The notes: a model not told the origin generated them from the letters alone. 64,000 nt of DNA from Bactrocera neohumeralis (GCF_024586455.1 NC_065921.1:79234163-79298162); one strand, 5' to 3'. Counted from the stretch's first letter, positions 21,272 to 33,315 are shown. Translations and numbers: made by a program.

Positions 21272-22477
21272 ACATATATTAATGTCAGGTCGGCTAGACC
21301 AGCAAGAGTAATCAAGCGCACGTTTTGACCCACACGTTTCTGATTGTCTTTATTGCTTGCCAAAAAAAAAACTCTAGCAAAATTAGCTTGTAGCTCAGTG
21401 AACGGCAGCGCCTAGTTCATCACAAAAGTTCCGCAGCGGAAGTTGCATTTACATATCTTTGATCTGCACGCTTAACAACATTTGAACCGCACTAAACTGA
21501 AGTGGCGTGCGGCAAAGTTGTGCGAATTCGATTTTTAATCAAAATTATTTTGTTATCTAATTTTGAAAAAAAAAGTAAAAAGAAAAATGGACAAAAAATG
21601 AGGCAATTTTTGAATGAAGTTAATGAAGCAATGCTGCTAAGTAGATTTTATAGCCGATTTTAGTAGCGCAATTTAAATAATTGCTTGCACAATTAAAGTA
21701 TTTGAGGCAAATAAACGCTGTATTAATTGAAATGCCAATAAAATATAATTTCGATTCATATAAGCCGTGTATTTACGATATGCTTTTCTGCAAGTTTTTG
21801 AAAGTGGTTGTCAGTCAAGTATGCAAATAATCAGCTAAATAAACAACGACTTGGTAACGTCAATCATTTAAACACAATACTTGTGAATATACATATATTC
21901 ATACAAATATTATATATTGTACATAAGTATATGTGTATATGCCTTTGTGTTCGAAGCGCTTCATTCACTATGCTTCTTATGGGCATTTTCAATTAAATAA
22001 ACAATCAAACAAAGACTTCTGTCAACAAATATACACCCATAGAGTTAAGCGATCAGCTGAGCCTCAGCAGAAGCGAGCGAGTGAATCGAACTATGAAATA
22101 GATTTAAAAAATATATACATATCTACAAGTATATCAGCAACAAACGCACCAAATCAGTCAACATTGATTTGCACTTATTGGCCAAAAGAAACCTGTTGTT
22201 AGCTTGCCTGTTATTGCTGCCGCTCTTGTTGTCGAAAACAAATGAATGATATCGTTGAAGTTTCGTAGCGCACATCTGTTGGCTTTTATCATAACGGCAT
22301 TGCAGCGACCGCGCCTCAATTTGATTGCATAATTAATTTTATATTTATGCATGACAACAACAGCAACAGCAGCAGCAGCAGCAATAGCTAAGCGACATTC
22401 TAATAATATTATGTTTGAGGTTAAGCAGAAGCAGGTTAGACAGCGAGACTGCGCAGTGGAGCAATGTTTATAAATAT
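21272..22477. other. Spacer between two MITEs
   Basis: No recognised gene. It contains CAGCAGCAG/ACAACAGCAACAG microsatellite at about 22351-22385 and TATATACATAT tracts. Open frames at 21808-22202 are short and lack known motifs. Confidence 0.4.
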
Positions 22478-22485
22478 ATGAGTAT

Positions 22486-22936
22486 TAGGGTGATTCAAAA
22501 ATTTTTTTTTTTTTTTCAATTGGTACTCGCAAAAATAGGTTCCTAGACACCTCTAAGAAAGCCTCTCCAAATATGAGTTTTTAATTTTAACGGGAAGGTC
22601 CTCCGCCTAACGGTTCTCTATTTTTTCTTATTATCATATAGAAAAATTTATATCTCGCTTCCAACTACTTGAAAAAATATCTTGTTAATTAGGTTTTGTA
22701 GGAAATTGAATGATCTAAAATACGGTCTTTTATGATTTTTTCGTAAACCCAAACATTTAAAAGATATTAACGGTTGAAATTTGATTATTTTTGGGAAAAT
22801 TTTTTTTTCTTATGAATTTTATAACTCAATGAAAAAAAAATTTTATGAATAGATTTTTGGAGAGGCTTTCTTAGAGGTGTCTAGGCTATTTTTGCGAGTA
22901 CCAATTGAAAAAAAAAAAAATTTTTGAATCACCCTA
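22486..22936. mobile_element. hAT-type MITE copy 2, 451 bp
   Basis: It runs from TAGGGTGATTCAAAAATT to GAATCACCCTA, flanked by the perfect 8-bp duplication ATGAGTAT (22478-22485 and 22937-22944), again fitting nTnnnnAn. The body is nearly the same as copy 1, including CCGCCTAACGGTT and ACTTGAAAAAATATCTTG phrases. The long terminal inverted repeats would fold the element into a near-complete hairpin. No coding capacity. Confidence 0.85.
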
Positions 22937-22944
22937 ATGAGTAT

Positions 22945-23485
22945 GCATATTTACTATTAAGAAATATTAAAAATGCACAGGTGTGCTTGCATATGCTAGG
23001 AAATTAAAATTAACAAAAATTAAAACAAAAAAAAAACAGCAAATTTTTGTTTTATAATATTTTTTTAATTGATTTGCACTTATTGGCATTTATGTGTATA
23101 ATTTAATAATTATTTTTAAAAACAAAAATCAAAAAAATAAAAATTAAAAAAAAGCAGCATTTTTTTTTATTTTTGGATATATTATTTCTTAATTTTTTCA
23201 ATTTTTTTGAATGCCAGAAATGCAACCTTCTTTGATTAACTGTCCATTGGGTCAACATTGAAAAGGCGGAGAAAAAGTTGTTCTCCAAATTTTCTAATTA
23301 GTTTCCTAAATTTTTTATTTTATTCAATTTGCTTAACATTGCCAAGTGGATGAAGATTCAGATGTCAGTATGGAGTAATGGACCCCCCTGGTACAACTCT
23401 AGTAGTTTTTGCTGGTGATCAATTGGCCATTAAACTTAAAGTAAGAAAGAACGTTAACTTCGGTTGCAGCTAAGTTATAATACTC
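22945..23485. other. AT-rich spacer
   Basis: Poly-A and poly-T rich sequence with a 61-codon frame of no recognisable content. No gene. Confidence 0.4.
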
Positions 23486-23489
23486 TTCA

Positions 23490-23972
23490 CAGGTGTTTTT
23501 TCTAGCATACGCTCGTGTTCCCGGCGACATTTGGTTTCAACAAGACGGCACCACTTTCCACACATCCCATCAGCCAATGCGTTTATTGCGAGAAAATTCG
23601 GTGAGCAGATAATTTCACGTTTTGGGCGGGTCGATTGGCCACCAAGATCGTGTGAGATCATAGACTTTTATCTGTCGAGATATGTTTGTAAAGTCTAAAG
23701 TCTATGTGGACAAACCCGCTTCGATACGGAGCTTGGAGCAAAACATCACGCGAGTCATTTGCCAGTTATCAGTTGTAATGCTTGAAGAAATCATCAAAAA
23801 TTGTACTCGACGGATGGACCATCTGAGAGGTAGCCGCAGCCAATATTTTAATCTTCAAAAAATTACTGACAAAGAATGCTATTTGGAAATATAATAAACA
23901 CTCACGATTAAATTTTATAGTTTCTGTGTTTTTTCTTTAAAAAAAGTAGGCAACCTCGAAATGAATCACCCT
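23490..23972 (+). mobile_element. Tc1/mariner-type transposon relic, 3' end
   Basis: The frame reads HARVPGDIWFQQDGTTFHTS, which holds the second catalytic Asp in QQDG. A frameshifted WPPRS-like region follows, where the third acidic residue lies. A 70-codon frame at 23682-23894 then reads MFVKSKVYVDKPASIRSLEQ, NITRVICQLSVVMLEEIIKN and CTRRMDHLRGSRSQYFN, the usual C-terminus. It ends with GCAACCTCGAAATGAATCACCCTA, the 3' terminal repeat, next to TA. It is 5' truncated and frameshifted. It is the same family as 17.53 and 56.54 kb. Confidence 0.8.
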
Positions 23973-24825
23973 ATATATGCTATAGTAGTTATCGGTTTCG
24001 ATAAATTAGCAGTTTCTGAGTGCGAAAATAATGGCTGTAACTCATTAAGCTGATCATTTTTATGTAGAGTGGCCCCAAATTTTTGCTTCCCTGATCAGGA
24101 TATTAAAATTCCCACCTGGCTCACGTGAACTTATAGTATGTATAATGAGCTTATTGCTTCCCGAGCTCTTCGATTTGTAGTCTTTAGGCAGTTTGGAAAG
24201 TAAGGAAGGCGACGTTCAGACTTTTTCTTTCAATTTCGGTTATCTAATTATCATGTTTTCAGGATTCAAGGAAGGAAAGAAATGTTGAAATATTAAATAA
24301 AGTTCCGTTATTTGGAATGTGAGAGTAGTTTCTTCAATGATTTAATTTTTTCTAAGGTTGGTGGAGTTGTTTGCAGGTTATATGTGCAGCCTTTAAGTGA
24401 GCTTGATCCAATCATGTGGGGACTATATCTGGATCTAACCTAATTTTCATCACTAGATGATTGTATAGGCCGCCTTACCTCTATTTGTAGCAGTAGGCTT
24501 TCGTCGGCAAAAATATAATCTTAGACACAGCTTAGATCTCCATCTGATGCCGCTAAATGAATAGTTAAGAAAAACGTCAATTTGTGATCTTTTGATTTTC
24601 TTTTCCACTTTCCGTAATTTTTGAAAATTTGTTATTGTTTGTATATTCATAAAGCTCTTTGAAGCTCTAAAAACTTCACTAACTATGTGCCCCAACTCGA
24701 ATATTTCATTTTAACTTAACGAAACCTAGCATAACCTTATTACCCTTAACTAATTTAACGCAATAAAATCTAGTGAAACTTATCTTTTCTAAACTAACTC
24801 AAGCCAAGATAGGCAGGTTGAGTAG
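23973..24825. other. Intergenic spacer
   Basis: No gene recognised. An 80-codon minus-strand frame at 24453-24695 has no identifiable domain. The last 120 bp could be the degraded 3' untranslated end of the LINE fragment that follows. Confidence 0.4.
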
Positions 24826-25230
24826 ATTGAGTAGATGTCTGATGACTTATTTAGGAGGCCCATTGTGAAACCATCGGTACTAAAATCAACCAAAATCTAT
24901 ATTATATCCGCTCTGAACAACTCTATGCTCTGGAGGAAGTTTATCGATTACATCGTCAAGAAGCGCTTGATCGATAGTTGTCATTCTTTTCCTATACAAA
25001 GCCTTGCATTCGGATAGAAGATGTTCCATAGTTGCTTCTGCTTCTAACTTTCGACAGCTTCTACAATAGTCATCAAATGGTGCTCCCAGTCTGGTTGCAT
25101 TTTTGCCAATTGGACAGTGACCTAGTTGCAACAGGTTTTGCACTCCTACTAGAGTTCCTATGTCATCTCTTTGGATAATAGTTCGTGCTTGACTCCACTG
25201 AGACTCAGCCAAATTTATAACATGTCTGTC
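24826..25230 (-). mobile_element. LINE (I/Jockey-like) C-terminal fragment
   Basis: A 108-codon minus-strand frame (25212-24886) encodes the end of ORF2. It reads ESQWSQARTIIQRDDIGTLV, then LGHCPIGKNATRLGAPFDDY, CRSCRKLEAEATMEHLLSEC (the CCHC-like knuckle) and KALYRKRMTTIDQALLDD. The RNase H catalytic core is absent. The tail resembles the plus-strand copy at 4.07-4.2 kb and the degraded copy at 63.0-63.4 kb, so these three belong to one family. Confidence 0.8.
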
Positions 25231-26530
25231 GATTAGCTACAAGTAATCACAGGTATTTAGATATTTATTTTTCGAAGTCTAGTTGTAGGTTGAAGGATGG
25301 GGTCATGTCAGTCTAAAAGTTGACTTCGTTGAGTACTTAAACTAGTTTAATACATTTTTTCCAGAAGATCTACGATACCCAACTCTGAGTTTTGATCAAG
25401 CCTCATATTTCAGTTGACTGTATTTAGAAGCTTTGCATTTAAATTTAGTGACTGTTCGCAATGCTGAAAAAATAAATTCTGCAAATAAGTAAACCTATGA
25501 AATTCATTTAATAAATAAGCTCAGAATACGTATCTACTTAATTTGAATATTTAATGAGCAATTAACCCATCCTGCAGTAGTACCATTATTTACTACTATT
25601 AATTTTCATTAATCGTTGTTTGTTTCAAATTACGAGAAAATGATTTCACTGACAGCTTTTTATTGGGAAATAATTACGCGCTGCCTCAGACCAAATTACG
25701 CAGAGACTCGGAACGTATTACCTGCGAGCAATCGAGCAATTGCAGAAGCTGTGGAATAGTTGTTAATTGCATATTTATTATATAAATTACACTCGTGCGC
25801 ATTAGTTCGCCTCAAATGAAAAGTAATTAATCATTCGTATTGGCAAAAGCGACACGGCGGCAGTTCTAATGGATCATGGTGTCTTGATGTCATAAAAATT
25901 TGCTTAAAAATTACATTATTCACTGATCGCAAGCAAATGATCGTGCTGAGAGAACAAAGGAATATTTAATGTCATAAACCACGCTGCCTTCCGGGCACAT
26001 TAATTGTGAACTAAATGTTGATGAACCGCGTGTATGATTAAGAATTAATGATATTAGGTGATAATTATTGAAAAATATATAATGGACAAGCGAAACCATT
26101 GTTGAAAGCAGAGGCAATAGAATACCGTAAAAAAAATATCTGAGGCAGACATAATATTTTTACTGCGAATTTTGAAAAAAAAAGCAGTTAAAGAGCAGTA
26201 ATTCGCAAAACCCTTTAGAGGCATCCACAAGTCCGAAAGCAGCGCTGCAGTTTACCCAATTTGGCTTTCTCGGGTTAGCAGAAGATATCTGTTTTATGAT
26301 ATAAGAGTTCATGTCTGTAGTGTGTATTGACCCATAAGGCTGCCTTCTAAAAGTTCTGAAGCTTCTTCAACCCCATACACGTGTCCAATTTATTGATATA
26401 TTATTGTTGTTGTAGCAGCAGGAAACATTTCTGAAATAATTTTGTAGAATGATACTTGACAGTGCTTGGCCGAATAAAAATTCGGGTCCATTTCGGGTTA
26501 TGTAGATCCGACTGTTGGTGGAACGGTATC
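25231..26530. other. Intergenic sequence, nothing recognised
   Basis: Unique-looking AT-rich DNA with short open frames only. A few TTGTTGTTGTAG-type tracts occur near 26403. Confidence 0.4.
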
Positions 26531-26579
26531 GATAACTTCCTTGTCGTTGACATTCATGCTGTTCTCTTGCGGTTCAGAA

Positions 26580-27180
26580 GCCTTTGATATTGCTTACGAT
26601 ACTCGGATATCACATAATCGAAATAAATTTGAAGAATGCTGGCGTGTTGACAGTCCATGGTCGATTAAAAATTCGTATCTATTCTGGGTTATGTTTCTTG
26701 CTAATCTCTGTCGATTATGAAGTTTTTGATATTGTCCCTATACTTCGAGATGACATTTATCGATGATTTTATTGGAAAAGCAATTTAAATATTGTCTATC
26801 CAACCATGAAAAATCTTATCGTTTCATTTGTTTGATTCTCTGATAAGATTTTGGCGTAATTTTTCAAAAAATGTTGAGCTCGAGTTCTGAAGACACTAGT
26901 CCCTACTACAATCTCCAACAAATTTATCGATGATTTTGTCCGAAAAGCAATTCAGATCCTTATTTCTTACAAAACCTAATGTAAAAATAATGATTAATTT
27001 GTCTAAGTTCTCTGATATGACTTTCGCGCACTTCTCTAGACTAATTCTTAACTCTAGCTCGGTAGATACTAGTCACACCTACAATTTCCAAGAAAGTTAT
27101 CGATACCTTTGTACGAAAAACTATTCATATACACTTTCTATAAAAAAAACTACAGTATAAATATCGATTAATTTGATAAT
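26580..27180. repeat. ATCGAT-containing tandem array, about 167-173 bp units
   Basis: Diverged copies carry TTATCGATGATTTT followed by GAAAAGCAATT, with CGAT anchors at 26761, 26928 and 27101 (spacings 167 and 173 bp). Each is preceded by a GACACTAGTCCCTACTACAA-like phrase (clearest at about 26890 and 27068). A less similar earlier unit is visible near 26590. Open frames in it are incidental. Confidence 0.6.
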
Positions 27181-27238
27181 TGAGTTCAATAAAACTTACC
27201 GGAAGTATATCGATTAAATTGTACCGATATATAATATT

Positions 27239-27850
27239 TATCGATAACCGATTACTAATGAAAAATTAATGGAAAACAAAAATCAGAAATTTCTCGATTG
27301 AAATATTAAGAAACTAGTCACATTTGATTTATACACAAAATTTATCGGTTCATTAGTGAAATTTAACGAAAAAAAAATCTTCATTATTTTTCAAATCTAT
27401 AAAAAAAAATTTATTAATTGCATAAACTCACTTTTTATAAAAGTTATCGAAATTTTATCGATTTATGTTATCGATAAATTAGTAATATATTAATTTAAAC
27501 ACATATATAGCGAAAATTCTATTATTTTATACACACTCTTTTTATAAGAACTATCGAATTTTTATCGATTTATGTTATCGATATTTTTTTATTATATTAA
27601 CTTAAGCATATATGTATATGCAAAAATTCGCTTATTTTCAACACTATTTTTATTAAAGTAATCGAATTTTATCGATTTATGTTATCGATAAATTAGTGAT
27701 ACATTTTTTAAGCATATAAAAACAACAACAACTATATAGCGAAAATTCTTTTATTTTCATACACTCACTTTTTATAAGAGTTATCAAAATTTTATCGATT
27801 CATGTTATCGACAAATTATTATTATATGAATTTTAGCATATAAATAACAA
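27239..27850. repeat. TATCGATA tandem array, about 107-123 bp units
   Basis: Units share TTTTATCGATTTATGTTATC followed by GATAAATTA, then a CATATA and GCGAAAATTC phrase. Exact TATCGATA occurs at 27469-27476, 27576-27583 and 27683-27690, plus 27239-27246 just upstream and 27098-27105 in the neighbouring array. The fourth full unit has TATCGACA at 27806. TATCGATA is the known recognition core of fly DREF, and CGATA that of BEAF-32. Whether either binds here is inference. Confidence 0.65.
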
Positions 27851-29000
27851 CAGAAAGACAAACAATTAAACACTAAAGAGGCATTGAAAGACCACCAAAT
27901 CGATTCTTCTATGTCTCGTAATATGTATTTTTACATTTAAATATCTTTACTAATATTAATCGTATTCGATTTACCGATGCGTCATAAACTGCTACATAAA
28001 TCTCGTGCAAAAAATACGCGGCCGCTTTTGAAAGGAAATCAATAAAAATGCTAAATAATATCCAAAGTGAAGACTTCTGGTTTGCCAAATTAAAGAAAAT
28101 CGTTTAAAAACAACAACAACTTTAACAGAAGTCCGATAACTCACACCGAAATTGGTGATTGGTCTTCTTTTGTCAGTTTTTTTCCTCTAGAATCGTGTTT
28201 CCATTATGCGTGACGGGCACGAACAAAGCCAACGACAATGAAATATAAGTAGTGACAAGCATGGAAAAAATCGTAACGTAGATAGATTAAAAAATCGTTA
28301 ACAAGTCGGCTATTAATCATAAGCGAAGAGAACGTAAAACAAGCAAGACTATGCATACATACTTATGTATATGTACTATGTCCATACATAGATCGATTGA
28401 CTATTACTACTAAAATTTAATATTCTTTACAATCTTTATTAAATACACATGTAGATGTGTATTAATAGCTGCTAAGGGCTTAAATTTGACAAGTATCGAT
28501 GTGTGTAGTTTCTTGAACTCTGCCCTAGTAACCAACTTTGTGATAGTCACAAAGCCAAAAGGCAATTTATTAGTTGTAATCACAAAAACCCTAAGCTCTT
28601 TAGGCTGTCAAGCGAACGCTGGCCCTTCCGGTTTAGCTGCTTATGTTTGAATATTGATTGGCATTTAGAAGATTAAGTGCTTGTAGTTTTATAAATTAAG
28701 TGTTGATGTCGATTGGGTTGATCCCATACACAATTATTACATATTATATAGTATATCATGTTCATTACCAATTTGATGTAACTTTAACAATGTCTGACGT
28801 TTTGTATTAATATTTTGAATAGTTGTAATTATTGAACAGATTACCACCCATTATTTACAGCATCGTTTTGAGAAACCGCAAAGTAATTATATAACTCACT
28901 TTGATTCATTATGCTGCTATGTGAGCTTCTTAAATTTAATTCTCTTGTCATTACAAGTTAAATTTTAAGGAAGTAATAACTAATCAAGAGTTAATTTTGA
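27851..29000. other. Intergenic AT-rich sequence
   Basis: No gene or obvious repeat. A few ATGTATATGTAC runs near 28370. Confidence 0.4.
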
Positions 29001-29610
29001 TTTAACAGACTTTGGCGAGTGACGAATCGAAAAAATAACCAATAAAAATCAAATAAACTGATTTAATGTAATAAAAGTTTGCATCTGGATTCACCAAAAG
29101 ACAAAGAACGGTGAATAGAACAAGAAACTGGTATAAACTACGCATATACTGGCTTAACAACCATAAACTGGCTTCGATTAACTAAGTAGAACTTAGAAAT
29201 CATGAATTAAATAAATTAATCACATAAGTGCAATTGGTATAAATTGAATAAAAGTAGTTACTGCTTCACTAAGTCTTGGAGTGTGCCCAATCGAACAAAT
29301 AATCAATGTGAATACAATAAACTGGCATAAATTATGGGAAGTTTTTATTTTTTGGCAGATCTTTGAGAGAGGTGAAATGAGAAAAGAACTGATATAAACA
29401 TAACAGAAAAGCGAATTAAAAAATAAGAAAGATTTTTCGATTTACAAGACTTATGTTTAATTTTGAACGGAGCAAATAACTGGTATAAATGCAACTGGTA
29501 TAAACTCAGCTAGTATAAATACCAGTTACATTAATCGTTTAAATTTATACCAGTTATATTTATACCAGTTAAATGCATACCACTAAAATTTATGCCAGTC
29601 TAATTCATAC
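29000..29610. repeat. Degenerate repeat carrying ACTGGTATAAA in forward orientation, with flip near 29515
   Basis: Long diverged units share phrases such as CTTTGGCGAGTG or CTTTGAAGAGAGTG, then AATCGAAAAA, then ACTGGTATAAA. Forward copies of (A)ACTGGTATAAA or close variants occur near 29127, 29232, 29318, 29385, 29479 and 29494. After about 29515 the motif continues only in the reverse orientation (TTTATACCAGTT). The flip makes a potential hairpin. Confidence 0.55.
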
Positions 29611-29720
29611 CAGTTAAATTTATACCAGTTTAATTTATACCAGTTTAATTTATACCAGTTTAATTTATACCAGTTTAATTTATACCAGTTTAATTTATAC
29701 CAGTTTAATTTATACCAGTG
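29611..29720. repeat. Minisatellite, 16-bp unit CAGTTTAATTTATACC, about 7 copies
   Basis: Near-perfect head-to-tail 16-mers run from about 29611 to 29719. Looser copies (ACCAGTTATATTTATACC and variants) precede them from about 29520. This is the most homogeneous and so probably the most recently expanded part of the ACTGGTATAAA array. Confidence 0.85.
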
Positions 29721-32655
29721 CAATAAGTGAAATTGCTATAAATCAAATAGATATTCTGGGCTTACCAGACTTTGAAGAGAGTGGAATCGAAAAACAATCT
29801 AAATGTCATATGCAGCCATAAGCAAATAAAAGTTTTCAACTATGCACCGGGCCTGTGAGAGTAACCAATTGCACAAACAATTGACACATATTGAAGCAAC
29901 TGGTATTATGAAATATGAGAAAATTAACATGAGCATTAAGCAGGATGACTTAGTTGATGATTTTATAAATTTTTTGAACAAAAAGGAGAAAGCAAAGGCA
30001 CTTAGAAGCGAATCGAAAATGGCTAGTAAATTTCTCCAGAAAACTACGTCAGAAACAGAATAAATGCTGTAATGAATAGATTAGCTAAATAATAAAATAA
30101 TAGATTTGTATCAGAAACAGAAATTTCTTTAGAAAAGGTATTTGTATAGATTCTGAAACAGAATCGGATCTTGAAACAAAAAAAGATTCGGAAACGAAAT
30201 AAAAAAATTATTTTTCTATTAGGCAATGTAATTCTGAAACAGTAAAAATAATTGTGCATTAGGCTAAGTGGAGACCTATTAGATATAAAATAATAATAAA
30301 TAGCCAGCAAATATGAACAGAAACAGAAATCATTCTTAGCCCAAACAATGTTCAGTTAAAACAGAAAACGTGCTGAACACAGAAACTGAATTTGTAAACA
30401 GAAACAGAAAAGAGCATGCGACAAGAATAGAAGCTAATCTCATATCTGAGTATAGATTTACTTTTGTTAATGGGAATATGGTATAAAGAGAAGGATTGCC
30501 TGTTAGGTTAGGTAAGAATGTACTGAGGGGAGAGAAACTTTCTTGCTGTTTCGTATTCGCTAAATTCCATAAAATGAGGCCTGCAGAAGTTTACGAACCT
30601 CAGTAATTATGTTTTTTTGGACTGTCTCAACTGATTTGATTTAAATCTGATCGATTAATATGAAGATCGGTGATTGAAAACGGTAAAAGTAGACCGAAAA
30701 TCGGTTAACCGAGAACTGAGTAATTGAAAACGGTAAATTTAGGTCTCCATACGTATATGCTTTAGGGAATTCTCGGTATTCCGTTTACAATACAACTCCG
30801 TTCTAATTAAGAAAATTTTTTTGGCCATTCATCATTACCTTTTTTGATTTTTTTGACTATTCATGACCGCATTTTTACGTACCTACACAAACTGTTACCT
30901 CTAAATTCATTCTCTCCGTTGCTTGATACTGCAATTAAGATTACGTCAGCGGTAATTACGTTAGCTGACTTCAATTAATGGCATCGATGAGTCTTTTATT
31001 TCGCGGAAGAACAATAGCAATTGAACTGGCAGTTATCATAAAAATGGTTCAGTTAAATTGTGTAGAGAAATACCCGCACAAGACGCCTCTTTAAATTTGA
31101 CTAGCCAATTCTAAATAAACAAAGAAGCTGAAAAAAACCCACACTGGACGCGTATAAAGCTTCTTCCAGGTGATGATGATACTAGCATTTAGTACTTCGC
31201 ATGGCGTCTGAGTGGGCAACGTAGGAATGCGGCATGAAGTGTCGAGCTCTAGTTGAGCGTTGACCTTGATTGAAAGTGTTTTTGAAGCCGGCTGTGGGTT
31301 GCCACTTCAGTTGCCATATTTAGAATAAATGAAGTGAGTATAACTAGTTTCAGAAATTGGCAATAGACATTCGTTTTTTTGATAATCTTTATTCATTTTC
31401 TAAAATCCATTTTTATTATTAGTATTTGATTCATTTATTATGTATGTGATTTCGTTACGCCGCATCAATTTTGTAAATTAATTAATCTTTAGTGTCTTTT
31501 TGGTTCTCCGCTCTCCTTTATGACACCCGATAGCAAACCGCCTTTCGCAACTGGTTCCAAGTTAGTGGATGACGTAGAGTGTGTGGAGGAATTTCGTGAG
31601 CTTATGGTGTAATTTTTGCCTTAGCGAGATGATTTATGTTAGGCATGAGAATTTTTAATAGGCAAGGAATTTTTGCTCAACATAATCGTGAATGACGCAC
31701 TAATCGTATTAAAATTTTATGGAAATACTATACCTCATACTTAGAAGTAGGCTTAGCACCCATACTAATGCTTTGATGTGAACCCTGTTTCTTATGTGAC
31801 CATACTAATGATTAGATTAAAAATATAACACCAATTTTTTCTTAGAAACCTTTATGTTGAATCAGATGTATGATTTAAGCTTTTAAGCTCTTTCTAAATC
31901 GGTTGAGATAATATTTAAGCGCACAGAAACTTTTTCGCAGAATCTAGACGATTTTCGACAGGCAAAGTTAAATTGTCAACCGTGCAAAGTGAATTCACTT
32001 AACTAGTAATAAGAAGTGGTATGAGCTCTTACAATGAGCTTCAGAAATGCTGAAAGCTCGCAAAAGCTCTTCAGCTGCACAGCATTTTTGTACGAATCCG
32101 TAATTTTTTTCAGCGAAAAGTTTCTTGTTAAGACGGGCTTCAAAGTTCCACAAAAATATCAAAGTGACAAAAGGCAATTTCCTGCTCTGAGTTCAGAGTT
32201 TATGGCCGAATAAAAATGCGTTTGACTAAGTAGATTCGACCGCAGTGGAAGTGACTTACATAGATCCTTTTCAACTTGATAATCGTGCTTTATACTATGA
32301 TTGGTATAGGCGCAACGGTAGACCTTGGGCTTCTGTTGAAATGTACGACCTTGACTGACAGACTTTCCTTCTTTTTTTTCAGAAATATGATATTCTGTCC
32401 TCATAGTGTAAAATACCAAGGGTTTTTTCATAAGTTTGACGAATTCCAATTATGTTTTACTGAATTCGAATTATCTCAGAGATATGGTTATTAAACGGCA
32501 CACAACTTCTCATATTTTCCCTTATGTCACCAAGAACTCAATTGAAAAACTCACAGGGTTGAGCTTAGTCTCTATCGAATACAAATTTCCAATATTTTCA
32601 GGATGAGTTCTTCATATATAAATATTCAAGCAATGTTTAGTTCACTCATTAAATG
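29721..32655. other. Intergenic sequence with GAAACAGAA phrases
   Basis: From about 30044 to 30410 the phrase GAAACAGAA recurs irregularly, giving a purine-rich low-complexity zone. Elsewhere I see nothing. A 73-codon frame at 29842-30063 is Lys/Glu-rich with no domain signature and is not called as a gene. Confidence 0.4.
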
Positions 32656-32657
32656 AA

Positions 32658-33315
32658 GACCTACTGGCATTTTGTGCATTTTATCAGGTATGCAACTAAG
32701 TTTTCATTGCTTTTTAATGCAATTTTATTGTAAGGAAATGGTTACAAATGAATTATTGCCCATCGCTAGTCACAAGTTTTTTCCATCTTTCTGGTCACAA
32801 TGGTAAAACTATTCATCTTGTAATGTTATCCAAGAATCGAACCATTCTTCGTTGACTTCTTGTGATTGGAACCGCTTCTAAGCCAGACCAAGTATCATCG
32901 AACGAAACAAATAATAATCGGATGGTAGAATATCTGGGCAATGTTATGGGTGGCGTACGATTTTCCATTTAACCCAAACCCAAGTTCCTTGTTTCTGAAT
33001 CATTCTCAGCGCATTTAGTGGCTTTAAAATGACTTCACGGCTAACTCTAAATGCAGGAGCATGCTTTCCTGCATTCAACACGAATCGTCTTCGAGAAACA
33101 TCTCCGATTCACCGTCTTCGAATATTTTTGGCTATTCTTCACGCGGACCGTCGTTAATATGGAAATTGCCGTCTTTGTGACGAAATCATTCACGTCACGT
33201 TGTTTCACTTGGGGCTCAGTAAACTTTATGGAGTTCACAATGTGTTTTAGCCACCAATTTCTTGGACTAAAAGAAGAAAATCAAGACTTTCCGCAAATGA
33301 CAATTATTTAACATA
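32658..33315 (-). mobile_element. mariner relic with internal deletion of the catalytic core
   Basis: Minus-strand reading in several frames gives the N-terminal part: SETT-stop-RE, NFHINDGPREE, PKIFEDGESEMFLEDDSC, then VSREVILKPLNALRMIQKQG with TWV. It then jumps straight to PDILPSDYYLFRSMILGLA (around the third catalytic Asp) and ends NEEWFDSWITLQDE. The whole block between the HTH domain and the D34D segment, roughly 130 codons in typical mariners, is missing. It is a dead, deletion-derivative mariner, distinct in sequence from the ones at 14.2 and 44.4 kb. Confidence 0.8.

Noticed and set aside
21385..21450. tRNA-like stretch TAGCTCAGTGAACGG (box A-like)
   Set aside because: No box B (GGTTCRANNCC) follows at the right distance and no acceptor stem pairs around it, so no tRNA gene is called.
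20652..22936. Assigning the TAGGGTGATTCA MITEs to the Tc1/mariner relic with the same end
   Set aside because: Both MITEs have perfect 8-bp target duplications fitting the hAT rule, not the 2-bp TA of Tc1/mariner. The shared end is reported separately as an observation.
29842..30063. 73-codon plus-strand Lys/Glu-rich frame
   Set aside because: It sits at the edge of a repeat and runs into GAAACAGAA low-complexity sequence. Nothing supports translation.
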